The notes below the pieces were generated by a model, which saw nothing but the letters and a program-made list of their open reading frames with translations, did no database searches and was not told the DNA's origin. Shown one piece after another: positions 1 to 10,224 of a stretch of DNA of 64,000 nt. This DNA is from Chlorops oryzae. Taxonomy: Eukaryota > Arthropoda > Insecta > Diptera > Chloropidae. Every line of letters starts with the position of its first letter. Position 1 is the stretch's first letter. The stretch covers positions 81,384,779 through 81,448,778 of the forward strand of contig CM035808.1 of NCBI GenBank assembly GCA_020466095.1, written 5' to 3'. Both the position numbers and the translations under genes were made by a program.

Positions 1-249
1 GTAATGAGTTTTTACCTTATGCCTTGATCTTGGTTGTGTGTCTGTTTGCATTCGAACATTCAATATACACCAACATTTTTCATTTTAGACTTATATCTTT
101 TCTTTTCTCTATTACTTTTAGCATTCTCACTTAGTGCAATTTCATTTGATTTGCTTGTTTATTAATGTATATTTTTTTTCTTTTAATTTTTATTTTTATT
201 TATTTATTTTACTTATTTATTTATTTTTTTTATTTTATTTTTTTTTCAG
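1..249. other. AT-rich stretch, no gene seen
   Basis: Low-complexity T-rich DNA (many TTTATTT runs from about 180) next to the BEL integrase remnant. No open frame or repeat boundary can be supported. Confidence 0.5.
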
Positions 250-665
250 TTATGCTTCGTAACAACCTTTGCCCGACAGTTCTTGTTGGATTCGCTCAGC
301 CTCGAAGACCTCTGCAAACTTTTTTGCTTCCCTTTTAGCTCCTACAAAATTTTTCCCGTAACCAGAACGAATTCTTTCAGTAACTCCTCGGCTATTCATT
401 AAGCTCCGTATTGCGATGATGCAGGAATCAGAGGACAAGTCGTGCGCTATTTTGAGGTGGACAGCTCGTATTGATAGACACGTAAACACGCGCCACCCAC
501 CTTTTCTCTGTTCTTGTACCAGTTGTGACATTTATCGGACCAAAATAGTCAAGCCCTGTACATTTGAATGGAGCGACAAAGGATTCCAGGCGATCCGTGG
601 GAAGTTGGCCCATGATTGGGGCTACTTGTTGGACTCTATTCAAGCTGCAAATTCAACAAGACGTT
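250..665 (-). pseudogene. BEL/Pao integrase core fragment
   Basis: Two overlapping minus-strand frames (250-531 and 428-643) together give the start of a BEL/Pao integrase core. Visible blocks are the pre-core MGQLP, the first catalytic block LDYFGPI, and further on the RAVHLKIAHDLSSDS block and a degenerate NFVGA. In intact BEL elements this domain joins element cDNA to host DNA. The frame is broken near 480-530 and the third catalytic acidic residue is not reached, so it cannot work. It is probably the continuation of the BEL integrase zinc region at 3741-4016, separated from it by the LINE at 666-3262. Family confidence is high; membership of that same copy is inference. Confidence 0.75.
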
Positions 666-1925
666 ATAATGCTTTCTAAAAAGGATTTCAAGGGATTTTC
701 TCCTATATTTTTTACACTCTTTTCCCAGGTGTTTACTCTTCTCATAGCACTACTGTTGAGCCGTTGCTTTGAGAAAAGTGTGTTTCTTGCTCCGTGGAAA
801 GTGTGCCCTATGTTGCCTGTTTTTAAGTCCGAAAATGGAAATGACGTTTTCAACTTTAGGCCCATTGTAAAACAGGGATCGTTTGCAAAAATTTTTGATG
901 ATATCATTTAAGTTAAGTTGTTTGTACACTTCAAAAATTATATTTTCCAGTGGGAGCATGGCTTTCTGCCCGGTAGATCGGCTTGTACAAATCGTGCTCT
1001 AAAAACTAATCACAATAATATACAGTGACGTATACAGTGACTTTTTCATAGCATTTGATAAAGTTGATCATAATACCCTTTTGATAAAATTGTCTTCATA
1101 TGGTATTCGTGACCCTCTTTTGATCCCAAATTTGGTTCTTTTAAATCCGCGACCTCCGTTGATGCATGGTCAGGTATACCACAAAGGGCTCATTGCGGCA
1201 TTGTGGAATTGTGTGCATAGAATCTATTACACTTGAACGTAAATCAATATTGTGAAGTGTCTTATTATAGAATATCAAATGATTTTTTCATAACTACACT
1301 TTTAATGATACTATTTTAATCTGTAATACTGAAGTTAAAGATCTTGGTGTTACTTTCAATTTCAATTTAACGTTTTTTTTAACATATAGACTATATTGTG
1401 TCAAAGTCCCTTGCCATGATTGGTTTTATCCGTAGGAATTCGGAAGACTTTACAGATCCATTGACTCTTAAGACTCTACATACTTCATTAGTTAGAAGCC
1501 GACTCGAATATTGCTCGCTTATTTGGAACCAATATCATGAATCTTTCATGCTTTAAAATTGAGAGAGTTCAAAAAATCGTCACTAAACTAGCATTAGGAA
1601 ATTTGGGATGGCCTAATGGTTTTCCAATATATATGACCAGACGTAAATTGCTTGGTCTACAATATTTAGAGGATAAGCGAATTTAGTTTTCAATAATATT
1701 TGTCGATCGAATAAAATCATATTTTATATTCCTCATCGTCCTGTGTGACACACACGTCTGTTTGCTGAAGCCGTTCACAGAACAACATATGCGTTTAATG
1801 AGCCTCTCACAAGATGTGTTCGTCTATGCAATTTCTATTCCCAAATCATAGATTTTAATGTAAATCTTTCTAGATTTAAGTTAAACCTTTTTGAAATTTT
1901 TAATTAAAATTTTGTTATTAGTCTG
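666..1925 (+). pseudogene. 5'-truncated LINE reverse transcriptase (Jockey/CR1-like)
   Basis: Scattered plus-strand frames follow the order of a non-LTR reverse transcriptase. At about 790-905 is a WK...PVFKSENG...FNFRPI block (RT motif 0-1). At about 960-1000 is GFLPGRSACTN. At about 1050-1090 is FDKVDH (motif A region), then SYGIRDPLL. At about 1480-1530 is LVRSRLEYCSLIW, followed by a C-terminal IERVQKIVTK-like stretch. Endonuclease and ORF1 are absent and many frameshifts and stops occur, so it is dead and 5'-truncated as LINE copies often are. Its 3' end is displaced to 3201-3262 by the TIR element at 1928-3198. Clade assignment between Jockey and CR1 is uncertain. Confidence 0.7.
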
Positions 1926-2252
1926 TACACCGAGAGAAAAAGGTAGTTATATTAACTGAAAAAGCAGGTTAAAATAACCGAGTTCACCGTTTATTCTTAG
2001 CTTATGTGTAGTAGCGGTCAATTCAACAGTACAAACACAGTCAATAAGGGTACAACTACCTGATGGTTGATATAACTGTCTCGCGGTTAAATCAACTGTC
2101 ACCAGCGACTGGGAAAAAAAAATTTTTTTGCTTTGACTTTTTTTATCTTCTTTTATTAATATTTTTTTTTTTTTTATTAAATTATTATATTTTTCTTTAT
2201 TTATTTATTTCTATATAAATCTTTTTCTCTTTCATCTCTTTAAATTTTCTCG

Positions 2253-2318
2253 CCTCGGCCGAGCCATAAACCGCTGACCTCCACTTCGCTGGGCGAACGT
2301 CTTAACCATTACGCTAAA
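2253..2318 (-). other. tRNA-like module (weak)
   Basis: Read on the minus strand this has TAGCGTAATGG followed by TTAAGACG, the usual A-box and D-loop pattern of a tRNA or tRNA-derived SINE head. The B-box position carries a degenerate GGTTTATGGC. It is not a foldable modern tRNA in my reading, so I call it a SINE-like remnant. Confidence 0.4.
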
Positions 2319-2673
2319 CGAACGAATTTAATTTGTTGGTCAAAATGCTCACTTAAGCTTATGGTTGCTCAAGCTTTGGGGAACGTGCTTAAGGAATTGT
2401 TTCACTCCCAAAATTTTTTGCTTGAAAATGAACCATAAAAAAAAAATTTACTAAATTAAAACTTAAAAAATTTAGGACAAAATTGTTGTCTTCCAAAACA
2501 ACTAGGTAGGTGGGTAGGTTGAAGTGGCTGCCACTTAGGCCGTTAATTGGCCGATTGTGATACCAAGCAGGTTTTCTTGTGTTTATGTGAGTGTATGTCT
2601 TTTTATGTAGTGTGCCCCTAACATGCGATTTTTTGAAAAACCAGTGATAGGCTTGGAACATTCTCCTCCGTTT

Positions 2674-2746
2674 CGCCTGTGCCGGGAATCGAACCTCGGA
2701 CCCTGGGATCAAGAGCATAGCACGCATCCCCTACGCTATCCCAGAG
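2674..2746 (-). other. tRNA-derived SINE head (A and B boxes)
   Basis: Minus strand: A-box-like TAGCGTAGGGG (2728-2738) and a B box GGTTCGATTCC (2685-2695), about 43 bases apart, the tRNA spacing. These are the internal RNA polymerase III promoter elements of tRNA genes and SINEs. Sequence continues to about 2390 on the same strand without a recognisable gene, and could be a SINE body. The stem pairing needed for a functional tRNA is not evident. It lies inside the TIR element 1928-3198. Confidence 0.55.
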
Positions 2747-2762
2747 CCACCCAAAACAATAA

Positions 2763-2896
2763 GGCTGCAATTATAGTGAAGCTAAAGCTAAAGCTGAAGC
2801 GTAAGCTGTCATGTGTTTGTAGTATTTTCGCAACAACAAATTACAACAAACACATGACAGCTTACGCTTCAGCTTTAGCTTCACTATAATTGCAGC
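2763..2896. repeat. Perfect-arm hairpin (MITE-like) with TAA flanks
   Basis: Arms 2763-2820 and 2846-2896 are inverted complements starting GGCTGCAATTATAG and ending at the loop with ACATGACAGCTT. The left arm has one extra GCTAAA hexamer. The loop is about 25 bases. TAA is present directly on both sides (2760-2762 and 2897-2899), which fits the 3-bp TWA duplication of PIF/Harbinger-type MITEs. The near-perfect arms suggest a young insertion or a recent foldback. Superfamily is inference. Confidence 0.6.
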
Positions 2897-2954
2897 CTAA
2901 CACTCTGAACAAAAAAAACTGTAATTAAAAAAAATTCAGAAAAATTCCCGCCGC

Positions 2955-3012
2955 CAGCAGGGATAGAACCCCAAAGCTCACGACTGTCGAGTCACAGCTT
3001 AAACAACTGATC
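2955..3012 (-). other. tRNA-like module (B box only clear)
   Basis: Minus strand contains GGTTCTATCC (2961-2970), a one-base variant of the tRNA B box GGTTCGANTCC. Upstream is a weak A-box-like TGTTTAAGCTG. It is the third tRNA-like piece on the same strand within the TIR element. Confidence 0.35.
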
Positions 3013-3200
3013 TTTCGAAAACTTCGGAGACGGTTGATCAGAATGCAACCTTATACGTCTAAGTGAATGAAAGCGAATTTTTCAACTGTTCATTTGACTG
3101 CCTTTTTCAGTGCATTTAACGCGGAATACAGTTAATTTGACCACTCCAACTTTAACTGTTCTAAGTAGTTGATTTAACTGTTGTTATTTCTCTCGGTGTA

Positions 3201-3262
3201 AGAAACTATTCTGTAGACTGAAATAAATATAAATAAATAAATATATAATGTCTTTTACAATC
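3201..3262 (+). mobile_element. 3' tail of the truncated LINE
   Basis: AATAAATATAAATAAATAAAT-type simple tail after CTGTAGACTG. It is the displaced 3' end of the LINE at 666-1925, recognised because the flanks of the TA-inserted TIR element rejoin here. Confidence 0.5.
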
Positions 3263-3740
3263 TTCTGACCTGTGCAATCCATAATTTTTTCCTAATCTCT
3301 CCGATTGTAGCCTCGTGATTTTGATGTGCCATCTCGCCGTGATAATGCACTACAACAAGATACGACAGTTGATGGCCTTTAGCCCTTTTGACCCTTGCTT
3401 AAAGGCAACATTCGAACGTCCTAATTCTTTGTGCAGTTACGCCTATGTGATTCAGAATAAATTTTTGATTTTAATAAAGTCTGGTCGATTAAATGTCTAA
3501 AAAAAGAATACGTTAAAATTTTTTAAAGAGAATCCATTTATTTCGAATTGGTTTGCCGTAGAGTGTGGACATGTAGAAAAAAGTTAAAATGTTGAATTTT
3601 TTCAAAGGTAATGACTTTATAGTAATTGGTTATTTTGATTAAATATTATTTTCATTACTAGTAGTTTTTGCAGAGTTGAAGCGCATATATAACAAAATAT
3701 GAGGAAAAACAAAATTTTGTAATATTATTGGTTGTTTAAA
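3263..3740. other. No recognisable gene
   Basis: AT-rich sequence. A 61-codon plus-strand frame at 3315-3500 matches nothing I know and has no supporting context. No repeats noted. Confidence 0.4.
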
Positions 3741-4376
3741 AAGTTATAGGCCTTTTTCTGTTTGGAAATAATCTATTTCAGCACCTATATGATTGATCAA
3801 AACAACTCAAATCTTAGCCTGGTTCAACAGCTCACCAACACCTTTCATTTTGAGTCGAAAACAATGGAATTAGACAGCAGGTTAAAATTCGGGGCTGAAG
3901 GCTCAGGCAGTATGATAGAGCGTTTCATACTTTAACGTAAGTTGCTGGCTGCATCGATCCTTCCGCAAGCTCTCAACAGGCCATTTGCATCAATGTTCGG
4001 CGATATGTTGAGTAAGCTATGGCTTTTCGGGATTGGCTGAGCCGTCGATAAGCTTAATACCATCTGCGAATGTTTCTCTTTGAACTCGGCGGAATAAGAT
4101 CCGATTGAAAGATTCTTGCTCCTTTGCTGTCAGACCATGGGGATCCAAATTATGGTCTCGCGGACGACATAACTTAATTAATCTAAGCACATAGGCCATT
4201 GTTCCTTTCAGTGGACGATACGAAGAAAATCTTTCGAATTTCATGACATTTCTTTCTGCTATCATGAGCGAAGTCTTCTGGCCTGCAATTTCCTCATCCT
4301 CGTCTTCGGGCAATGGTACTGGCTCGATATGATTTGGCCAATCGTCCTTCTTCCGTTTCAAAAAACACTGGGCCAT
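3741..4376 (-). pseudogene. BEL/Pao RNase H-integrase linker and zinc region
   Basis: The minus-strand frame 4017-4376 carries DDWPN and an acidic PLPEDEDEE stretch, then FERFSSYRPLKGTMAYVLR, which is the conserved linker between RNase H and integrase in BEL/Pao pol. Downstream on the same strand (3800-4016) another frame reads DANGLLRACGRIDAA, the start of the integrase zinc-binding region. Frames are shifted between the two. This is the 3' part of the BEL-1 element whose RNase H and RT lie in the tandem units to the right. Confidence 0.7.
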
Positions 4377-4720
4377 TCGTCTATCCCGAAAATTTTAAAA
4401 ATAAATATTTTGGTAGCATATTGTGGCATCATCAGCGACATTGTCACTAGTCGGTATCCACTCCCAATTTTTAATTTCCATCGACGATATGAAGCAAATC
4501 TTTCGAATTTGATGAGATAACTTTCTGCTGTTATAAAATTCTCATCCTCGTCTTCCAGCAATGGTACTGGCTCCGTTTGATTTGGCCAATCGTCCTCTTT
4601 CCGTTTCAACAACGCTGCTCCATTCGTTCATCTGGAAAATTCTGAAAAATCATTATTTTGGTAGCATTTTGAGGCATCATTGGCAACGTTTTCAATAGTC
4701 GGTATCCACTCCCAGTTTTA
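4313..4720. repeat. Local ~241-bp tandem duplication inside BEL pol
   Basis: The stretch beginning GGTACTGGCTC (about 4314) recurs at about 4555, running through TTTGGTAGCAT and GTCGGTATCCACTCCCA in both copies. The copies differ at many positions and so are older than the 2.58-kb duplications to the right. It repeats the DDWPN..EDEDE coding segment, giving the frame at 4358-4612 (minus). Confidence 0.7.
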
Positions 4721-4827
4721 AATTTAAGTGAATTGTGGGATTTCCGCTATTTGGTGAGCGAAGTAAGTCTTACACCTTCTATGGCTTCTGGCGATCCATC
4801 TCAAAACTGTCTTGTAATCGCTCCATA

Positions 4828-6045
4828 ACAGGTTGGCTGATAAGTCCCCGGTCTAACAAAGAAAAACACATTTTTTTGTCAAAATTCGTTTTTATTATTC
4901 AACATAATTCCCTTCAAGAGCGATACAACGATTATAACGACCTTCCAATTTTTTGATACCATTTTGGTAGTACTCCTTCGGTTTTGCCTCAAAATAGGCC
5001 TCAGTTTCGGCGATCACCTCTTCATTGCAGCCAAATTTTTTCCCTGCGAGCATCCTTTTGAGGTCTGAGAACAAGAAAAAGTCGCTGGGGGCCAGATCTG
5101 GAGAATACGGTGGGTGGGGAAGCAATTCGAAGCCTAATTCACGAATTTTTGCCATCGTTCTCAATGACTTGTGGCACGGTGCGTTGTCTTGGTGGAACAA
5201 CACTTTTTTCTGCTTCATATGGGGCCGTTTTGCCGCGATTTCGACCTTCGAACTCTCCAATAACGACATATAATAGTCACTGTTGATGGTTTTTCCCGTC
5301 TCAAGATAATCGATAAAAATTATTCTATGCCCATCCCAAAAAACAGAGGCCATTACTTTGCCAGCGAACTTTTGAGTCTTTCCACGCTTCGGAGATGGTT
5401 CACCGATCGCTGTCCACTCAGCCGACTGTCAATTGGACTCAGGAGTGTAGTGATAGAGCCATGTTTCATCCATTGTCACATATCGACGCAAAAACTCGGG
5501 TGTATTGCGAGTTAACAGCTGCAAACACCGCTCAGAATCATCAACACGTTGTTGTTTTTGGTAAAATGTGAGCTCGCGCGGCACCCATTTTCCACAGAGC
5601 TTTTTCATATCCAAATATCATTCAAAATCATTTTGTGAATTTTTTTGATGTTTTCGTCGGTAGCCACCTCTTTCGGGCGTCCATTGCCTTCACCGTCCTC
5701 CGTGCTCATTTCACCACGCTTGAATTTTGCATACCAATCAATTATTGTTGATTTTCCTGGGGCAGAGTCCGGAAACTCATTATCAAGCCAAGTTTTTGCT
5801 TCCACTGTAGTTTTTCCCTTCAGAAAACAGTATTTTATCAAAACACGAAATTCCTTTTTTTCCATTTTATTTCACAATAACAAAAGTTGCTTCACAAAAG
5901 ACGCTCTATCTCACAAACTAATTGACCTACAGACGTCAAATTTTGACACGACTCATTTGAAGGTTGCCACTATATAAAAATAATATGCATTTAATACTAG
6001 CGACGCCATCTATGTGTCAGACCGGGGACTTATCAGCCAACCTGT
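4828..6045 (-). mobile_element. Himar1-like mariner (irritans subfamily)
   Basis: Ends are inverted repeats ACAGGTTGGCTGATAAGTCC (left) and its complement (right), matching the Himar1 ITR as I know it. TA is duplicated at 4826-4827 and 6046-6047. The corresponding site in units B and C is uninterrupted (CTCCATATTTTTG at about 8626 and 11208), so this insertion is younger than the tandem duplication. It is about 1.22 kb against about 1.29 kb for intact Himar1. Confidence 0.95.
4895..5865 (-). pseudogene. Himar1-like mariner transposase, inactivated
   Basis: In intact form this is a cut-and-paste DDD transposase: an N-terminal HTH pair binds the ITR and the C-terminal domain cuts at TA. The minus strand begins MEKKEFRVLIKYCFLKG (5865) and runs through the first HTH. 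At about 5615 it jumps from MILND to the LDMKKLC region, a deletion of roughly 70-80 bases that removes the second HTH and shifts the frame. A TGA at about 5428 follows YTPESN. All three catalytic aspartate blocks are still visible (TMDETW, HQDNAPCH, YSPDLAPSD), and the C-terminus is intact to GNYVE. The copy is dead, but the residual similarity to Himar1 is very high. Confidence 0.9.
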
Positions 6046-6554
6046 TATTTTTGTCCCTTCTGGCAGTATGGCATGTTCCTGAAGTATATTATCATTACGT
6101 CTCGTCCCGAGCACGGCTGCCTGAAAATCCAATCTTGATACTGAGTCTTTCACCAGAGGGGCACATTTTGTCTTGGAGCACACCAAACTCGCGTTGATTA
6201 GCCCATTTGTGTCTATTGTTCTCTAGTAAGCTGCGGCTGCGAACGGTTCTTCACTTGTGCCCACGAAAATGTGCAGCTTAATCGTCTTGGTGTCATTCAA
6301 TCGGAAATAGAATGTTGGCAAACGGAATCTTGAAACATATTCCATTTAATTGCGCCCCTGCTCTCTCAAAACGTTGCTTCCATCTAGAATAGGTTCATCC
6401 CATCTGACTTTACTTTTCCATATGCGACGAAAAACTAGCTTACAACCGACTGTAAAATAACTGAGGAATTCTAAAGGATCAAAGGTGGACATAATAAAAC
6501 TTAGTACTTGACGCTTTTTAGGGTTTTTATCTCAATAAATACCCGCATTTGACG

Positions 6555-7640
6555 ACAGAGGGCGTCGTTGAGAAAATTTTGTGTTATCATCGTATGCCGC
6601 CATCTATTAAAAGGCTTCAAAACAAATTTCAGACTGCTGGATAGGAAAGTTAAATTTTCGCAATCATTTGAGTAATACGTGTTTTGTGATTTTCGCTTAG
6701 ATGGAAAAAGAGCAAAACCGTTGGGTTATTCGCTTTTTGTTTTTGGATGGGGAAAAATTCGAGGAGAAACAACAAAGCTAAATGCAGTCTATGGGGACAC
6801 TTCGCCATCTATGACCATAGTTAGATATTGGTTCAACGAATTTAAACGTGGACGAACACCAGTTTTTGATGAGGAGCGACCAGGACGCCCGGCAGACGTG
6901 GTTACCGAGGAAATCATTTAAAAAGTCCACGACATCATTCTCACTGATCAACGAACGAAAGTGCGAGACGTAGCAGAGGCCGCAGGTGCGTCGACCGGAT
7001 TGGCAATGAATATTTTACATGATAGGTTTGCGATGAAAAATTGTCGGCCTGATGGGTGCCGCAATTGCTCACGGTGGACAACAAGCGGATACGGCTGTTA
7101 GCTTCAAAGCAGTGTCTGGAGCGACAATTTTTTGGGATGCGAACGGCGTCATCCTGATGAATTTTTTAGAAGGAGGAAGAACGATCACTGGACAATAATC
7201 CAGTGAGTTATTGAACCGCTTTGAAATAAATTTAAGGAAACACGGCGAAAAGAAGATATTTTTGCGAAAAAAGGTGTTGTTACCACGAAAACGCACCAGC
7301 ACATTCATTCAGGGTTGTCGCCTCCAAACTGCAGGAGTTGCATGATAAATTGCTGCCAAACCCCCCGTTATACCAGACCTAGCACCCTGCGACTTTTTCC
7401 TGTTCCCAAACATGACCAAATGGCTCGGGAGAAAAATTTTGGCTCAAATGCGAAAGCCATCGCTCAGACGAAAGCGTATTTTGGAGAGTTCGACAAATCC
7501 CATTTTTCGGTGGGGTTTAAAAATGGCAGAAACGTTGGGAGAAGTGTACCTTAATAACCGGGGAATATTCTAAAAATTTACCCTTTTTTTTTTAAATGGT
7601 GTCTTGTTTTCTAACACGTGCAATCATTGAACCGCCCTCG
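6555..7640 (+). pseudogene. Mariner-2 copy A (unassigned mariner subfamily)
   Basis: The right end reads, on the minus strand, CGAGGGCGGTTCAATGATT with TA outside; the left end has the partial match ACAGAGGGCGTC. A frame at about 6690-6920 has YWFNEFKRG and DEERPGRPADVVTEEI, the linker between mariner HTH motifs, then stops. Further along are WVPRLLT, a HENAPAH-like second catalytic block (about 7275-7300), and KWEKRW near the end. Multiple stops and shifts destroy it. It is a different lineage from the Himar1-like element. It sits inside BEL RT, and five copies (A-E) exist because the host segment was duplicated. Confidence 0.8.
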
Positions 7641-7642
7641 TA

Positions 7643-8361
7643 TACGATGTTCTGATCAATTTTATAAAATTTCAATTTTAATTCAAATTTGTTTGAGGCC
7701 GCATCCCAGAATAGTCCCAAAACTTGTTCAACCTGTCATTTCAAAGGATAGCTTTTGAATTCGGTGCGCCATTCAATGCCATGACGGCTTCGCTTGAGTT
7801 CGATATAAATCCTGTCAGCTCAAATCCTCCATTTCCATGTATTTTCTGAACTGCTTTCGATATTTCAATAACTTTTTCCAGCGTATCGAAGTTGTCCATA
7901 AAAACGTCCATATAATGGTGCTCACATGTTGATTAAACTGCTCTGGGATTGTTTCCGGAATGCTGGTGGCCGTTTATTTTCATTACATAGATAGCTCAAC
8001 ACCGCGAGCAGGCAGCTCCGAATATTATTACCGTCATTTTAAATTCATCCGGTGATACGCTTTTATTCACACTTCATAAAAAGCGTTGAGGAAATCTACC
8101 ACTCAGCTGGACAAAACTTGGTGAAACATTGTACAAATATCTGCGCTCACAACAATGATCCTGCTTCAAAAATTAAAGGGTATTGACGGCAAGGATTAAA
8201 TTGCTTGTGGCGGTTTCTGTAAGATGTCATGTAGAGATTCCGTTTTGTTTGGCGGGGGCATCGAAAACTTATCTTATTTTCTTTTTTTCCTTGCTAGGAT
8301 GAGTGACGCAAAAATGTGGTAAGTACCATTTCTTCTCCGATTTTGGGTCGAATTCTTCCAG
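7643..8361 (-). pseudogene. BEL-1 reverse transcriptase, unit A
   Basis: Minus strand. A frame at about 7910-7680 carries YMDVFMDNFDTLEKVIEISKA, the BEL RT motif around the catalytic aspartates (usual YVDDYL..., here with DVFMDN), then GGFELR.FISNS. Beyond it, RT N-terminal sequence (EKKWYLPHFCVT) ends at the CTTCCAG junction (8355). The ORF is not continuous. Confidence 0.7.
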
Positions 8362-9136
8362 CAATGGTACTGGCTCCGTATGATTTGGCCAATCGTCCTC
8401 TTTCCGTTTCAACAACGCTGGTCCATTCGTTCATCTGGAAAATTCTGAAAAATCATTATTTTGGTAGCATTTTGAGGCATCATTGGCGACGTTTTCAATA
8501 GTCGGTATCCACTCCCAGTTTTAAATTTAAGTGGATTGTGGGATTTCTGCTATTTGGTGAGCGAAGTAAGTCTTATACCTTCTATGGCTTCTGGCGATCC
8601 ATCTCAAAACTGTCTTGTAATCGCTCCATATTTTTGTCCCTTCTGGCATTATGGCATGTTCCTGAAGTATATTATCATTACGTCTCGTCCCGAGCACGGC
8701 TGCCTGCAAATCCAATCTTGATACTGAATCTTTCACCAGAGGGGCACATTTTGTCTTGGAGCACACCAAACTCGCGTTGATTGGCCCATTTGTGTCTATT
8801 GTTCTCTAGTAAGCTGCGGCTGCGAACGGTTCTTCACTTGTGCCCACGAAAATGTGCAGCTTAATCGTCTTGGTGTCATTCGATCGGAAATAGAATGTTG
8901 GCAAACGGAATCTTGAAACATATTCCATTTAATTGCGCCCCTGCTCTCTCAAAACGTTGATTCCATCTAGAATAGGTTCATCCCATCTGACTTTACTTTT
9001 CCATTGGCGACGAAACACTAGCTTACAACCGACTGTAAAATAACTGAGGAATTCTATAGGATCGAAGGTGGACATAATAAAACTTAGTACTTGACGCTTT
9101 TTAGGGTTTTTATCTCAATAAATACCCGCATTTGAC
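8362..9136 (-). pseudogene. BEL-1 RNase H/RT C-terminus, unit B
   Basis: Copy of the unit A segment without the Himar1-like insertion. The minus-strand frame 8527-8769 is uninterrupted across the empty site: LDLQAAVLGTR, EGTKIWSDYKTVLRWIA, AHQIAEIP. The RT-RNase H connection (FDPLEF block) lies at about 8905-9075. Confidence 0.75.
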
Positions 9137-10222
9137 GACAGAGGGCGTCCCTGAGAAAATTGTGTGTTATCATCGTATGCCGCGATCTATTAAAAGGCTT
9201 CAAAACAAATTTCAGACTGCTGGATAGGAAAGTTAAATTTTCGCAATCATTTGAGTAATACGTGTTTTGTGATTTCCGCTTAGATGGAAAAAGAGCAAAA
9301 CCGTTGGGTAATTCGCTTTTTGTTTTTGGATGGGGAAAAATTCGAGGAGAAACAACAAAGCTAAATGCAGTCTATGGAGACACTTCGCCATCTATGACCA
9401 TAGTTAGATATTGGTTCAACGAATTTAAACGTGGACGAACACCAGTTTTTGATGAGGAGCGACCAGGACGCCCGGCAGACGTGGTTACCGAGGAAATCAT
9501 TTAAAAAGTCCACGACATCATTCTCACTGATCAACGAACGAAAGTGCGAGACGTAGCAGAGGCCGCAGGTGCGTCGACCGGATTGGCAATGAATATTTTA
9601 CATGATAGGTTTGCGATGAAAAATTGTCGGCCTGATGGGTGCCGCAATTGCTCACGGTGGACAACAAGCGGATACGGCTGTTAGCTTCAAAGCAGTGTCT
9701 GGAGCGACAATTTTTTGGGATGCGAACGGCGTCATCCTGATGAATTTTTTAGAAGGAGGAAGAACGATCACTGGACAATAATCCAGTGAGTTATTGAACC
9801 GCTTTGAAATAAATTTAAGGAAACACGGCGAAAAGGAGATATTTTTGCGAAAAAAGGTGTTGTTACCACGAAAACGCACCAGCACATTCATTCAGGGTTG
9901 TCGCCTCCAAACTGCAGGAGTTGCACGATAAATAGCTGCCAAACCCCCCGTTATACCAGACCTGGCACCCTGCGACTTTTTCCTGTTCCCAAACATGACC
10001 AAATGGCTCGGGAGAAAAATTTTGGCTCAAATGCGAAAGCCATCGCTCAGACGAAAGCGTATTTTGGAGAGTTCGACAAATCCCATTTTTCGGAGGGGTT
10101 TAAAAATGGCAGAAACGTTGGGAGAAGTGTACCTTAATAACCGGGGAATATTCTGAAAATTTACCCTTTTTTTTTAAATGGTGTCTTGTTTTCTAACACG
10201 TGCAATCATTGAACCGCCCTCG
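9137..10222 (+). pseudogene. Mariner-2 copy B
   Basis: Near-identical to copy A, with the same stops and frame breaks, so it was copied with the host unit and is not an independent insertion. The frame 9262-9504 shows the FNEFKRG...DEERPGRPADVV linker block. Confidence 0.8.
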
Positions 10223-10224
10223 TA

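Larger units (their letters stand above)
1928..3198. mobile_element. Non-autonomous TIR element with TA target duplication
   Basis: The element begins CACCGAGAGAAA and ends with its inverted complement TTTCTCTCGGTG. TA stands immediately outside both ends (1926-1927 and 3199-3200), and the outer sequences join to restore the 3' tail of the surrounding LINE. Just inside both ends are several copies of a short, near-palindromic motif like GTTGATTTAAC (about 1945-2095 and 3080-3185), as expected of transposase-binding subterminal repeats. No transposase is encoded. Instead it contains three tRNA-like modules and a hairpin repeat. TA duplication fits Tc1/mariner but also other superfamilies; I do not recognise the TIR. 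Confidence 0.7.
4721..6554 (-). pseudogene. BEL-1 RNase H/RT C-terminus, unit A (split by Himar1-like)
   Basis: Minus-strand BEL pol. Around 6270-6530 one frame reads KRQVLSFIMSTFDPLEF, matching the TKRxxLSxxAxxFDPLG block after the RT of BEL elements, then WKSKVRWDEPI. After the mariner insertion the RNase H segment (4721-4827 with 6048-6180) has LDLQAAVLGTR, KIWSDYKTVLRWI and HQIAEI, typical of BEL RNase H. Stops and shifts are present. The mariner at 4828-6045 interrupts it exactly at CCATA. Confidence 0.75.

Noticed and set aside
2674..2746. Functional tRNA gene
   Set aside because: A and B boxes are present but I could not pair convincing acceptor and anticodon stems, and it sits in a mobile element; SINE-like is the safer call.
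7069..7308. Recurrent 79-codon frame MNVLVRFRGNNTFF (copies at 9652, 12231, 26237)
   Set aside because: It repeats only because mariner-2 is repeated, and it is antisense to the transposase.
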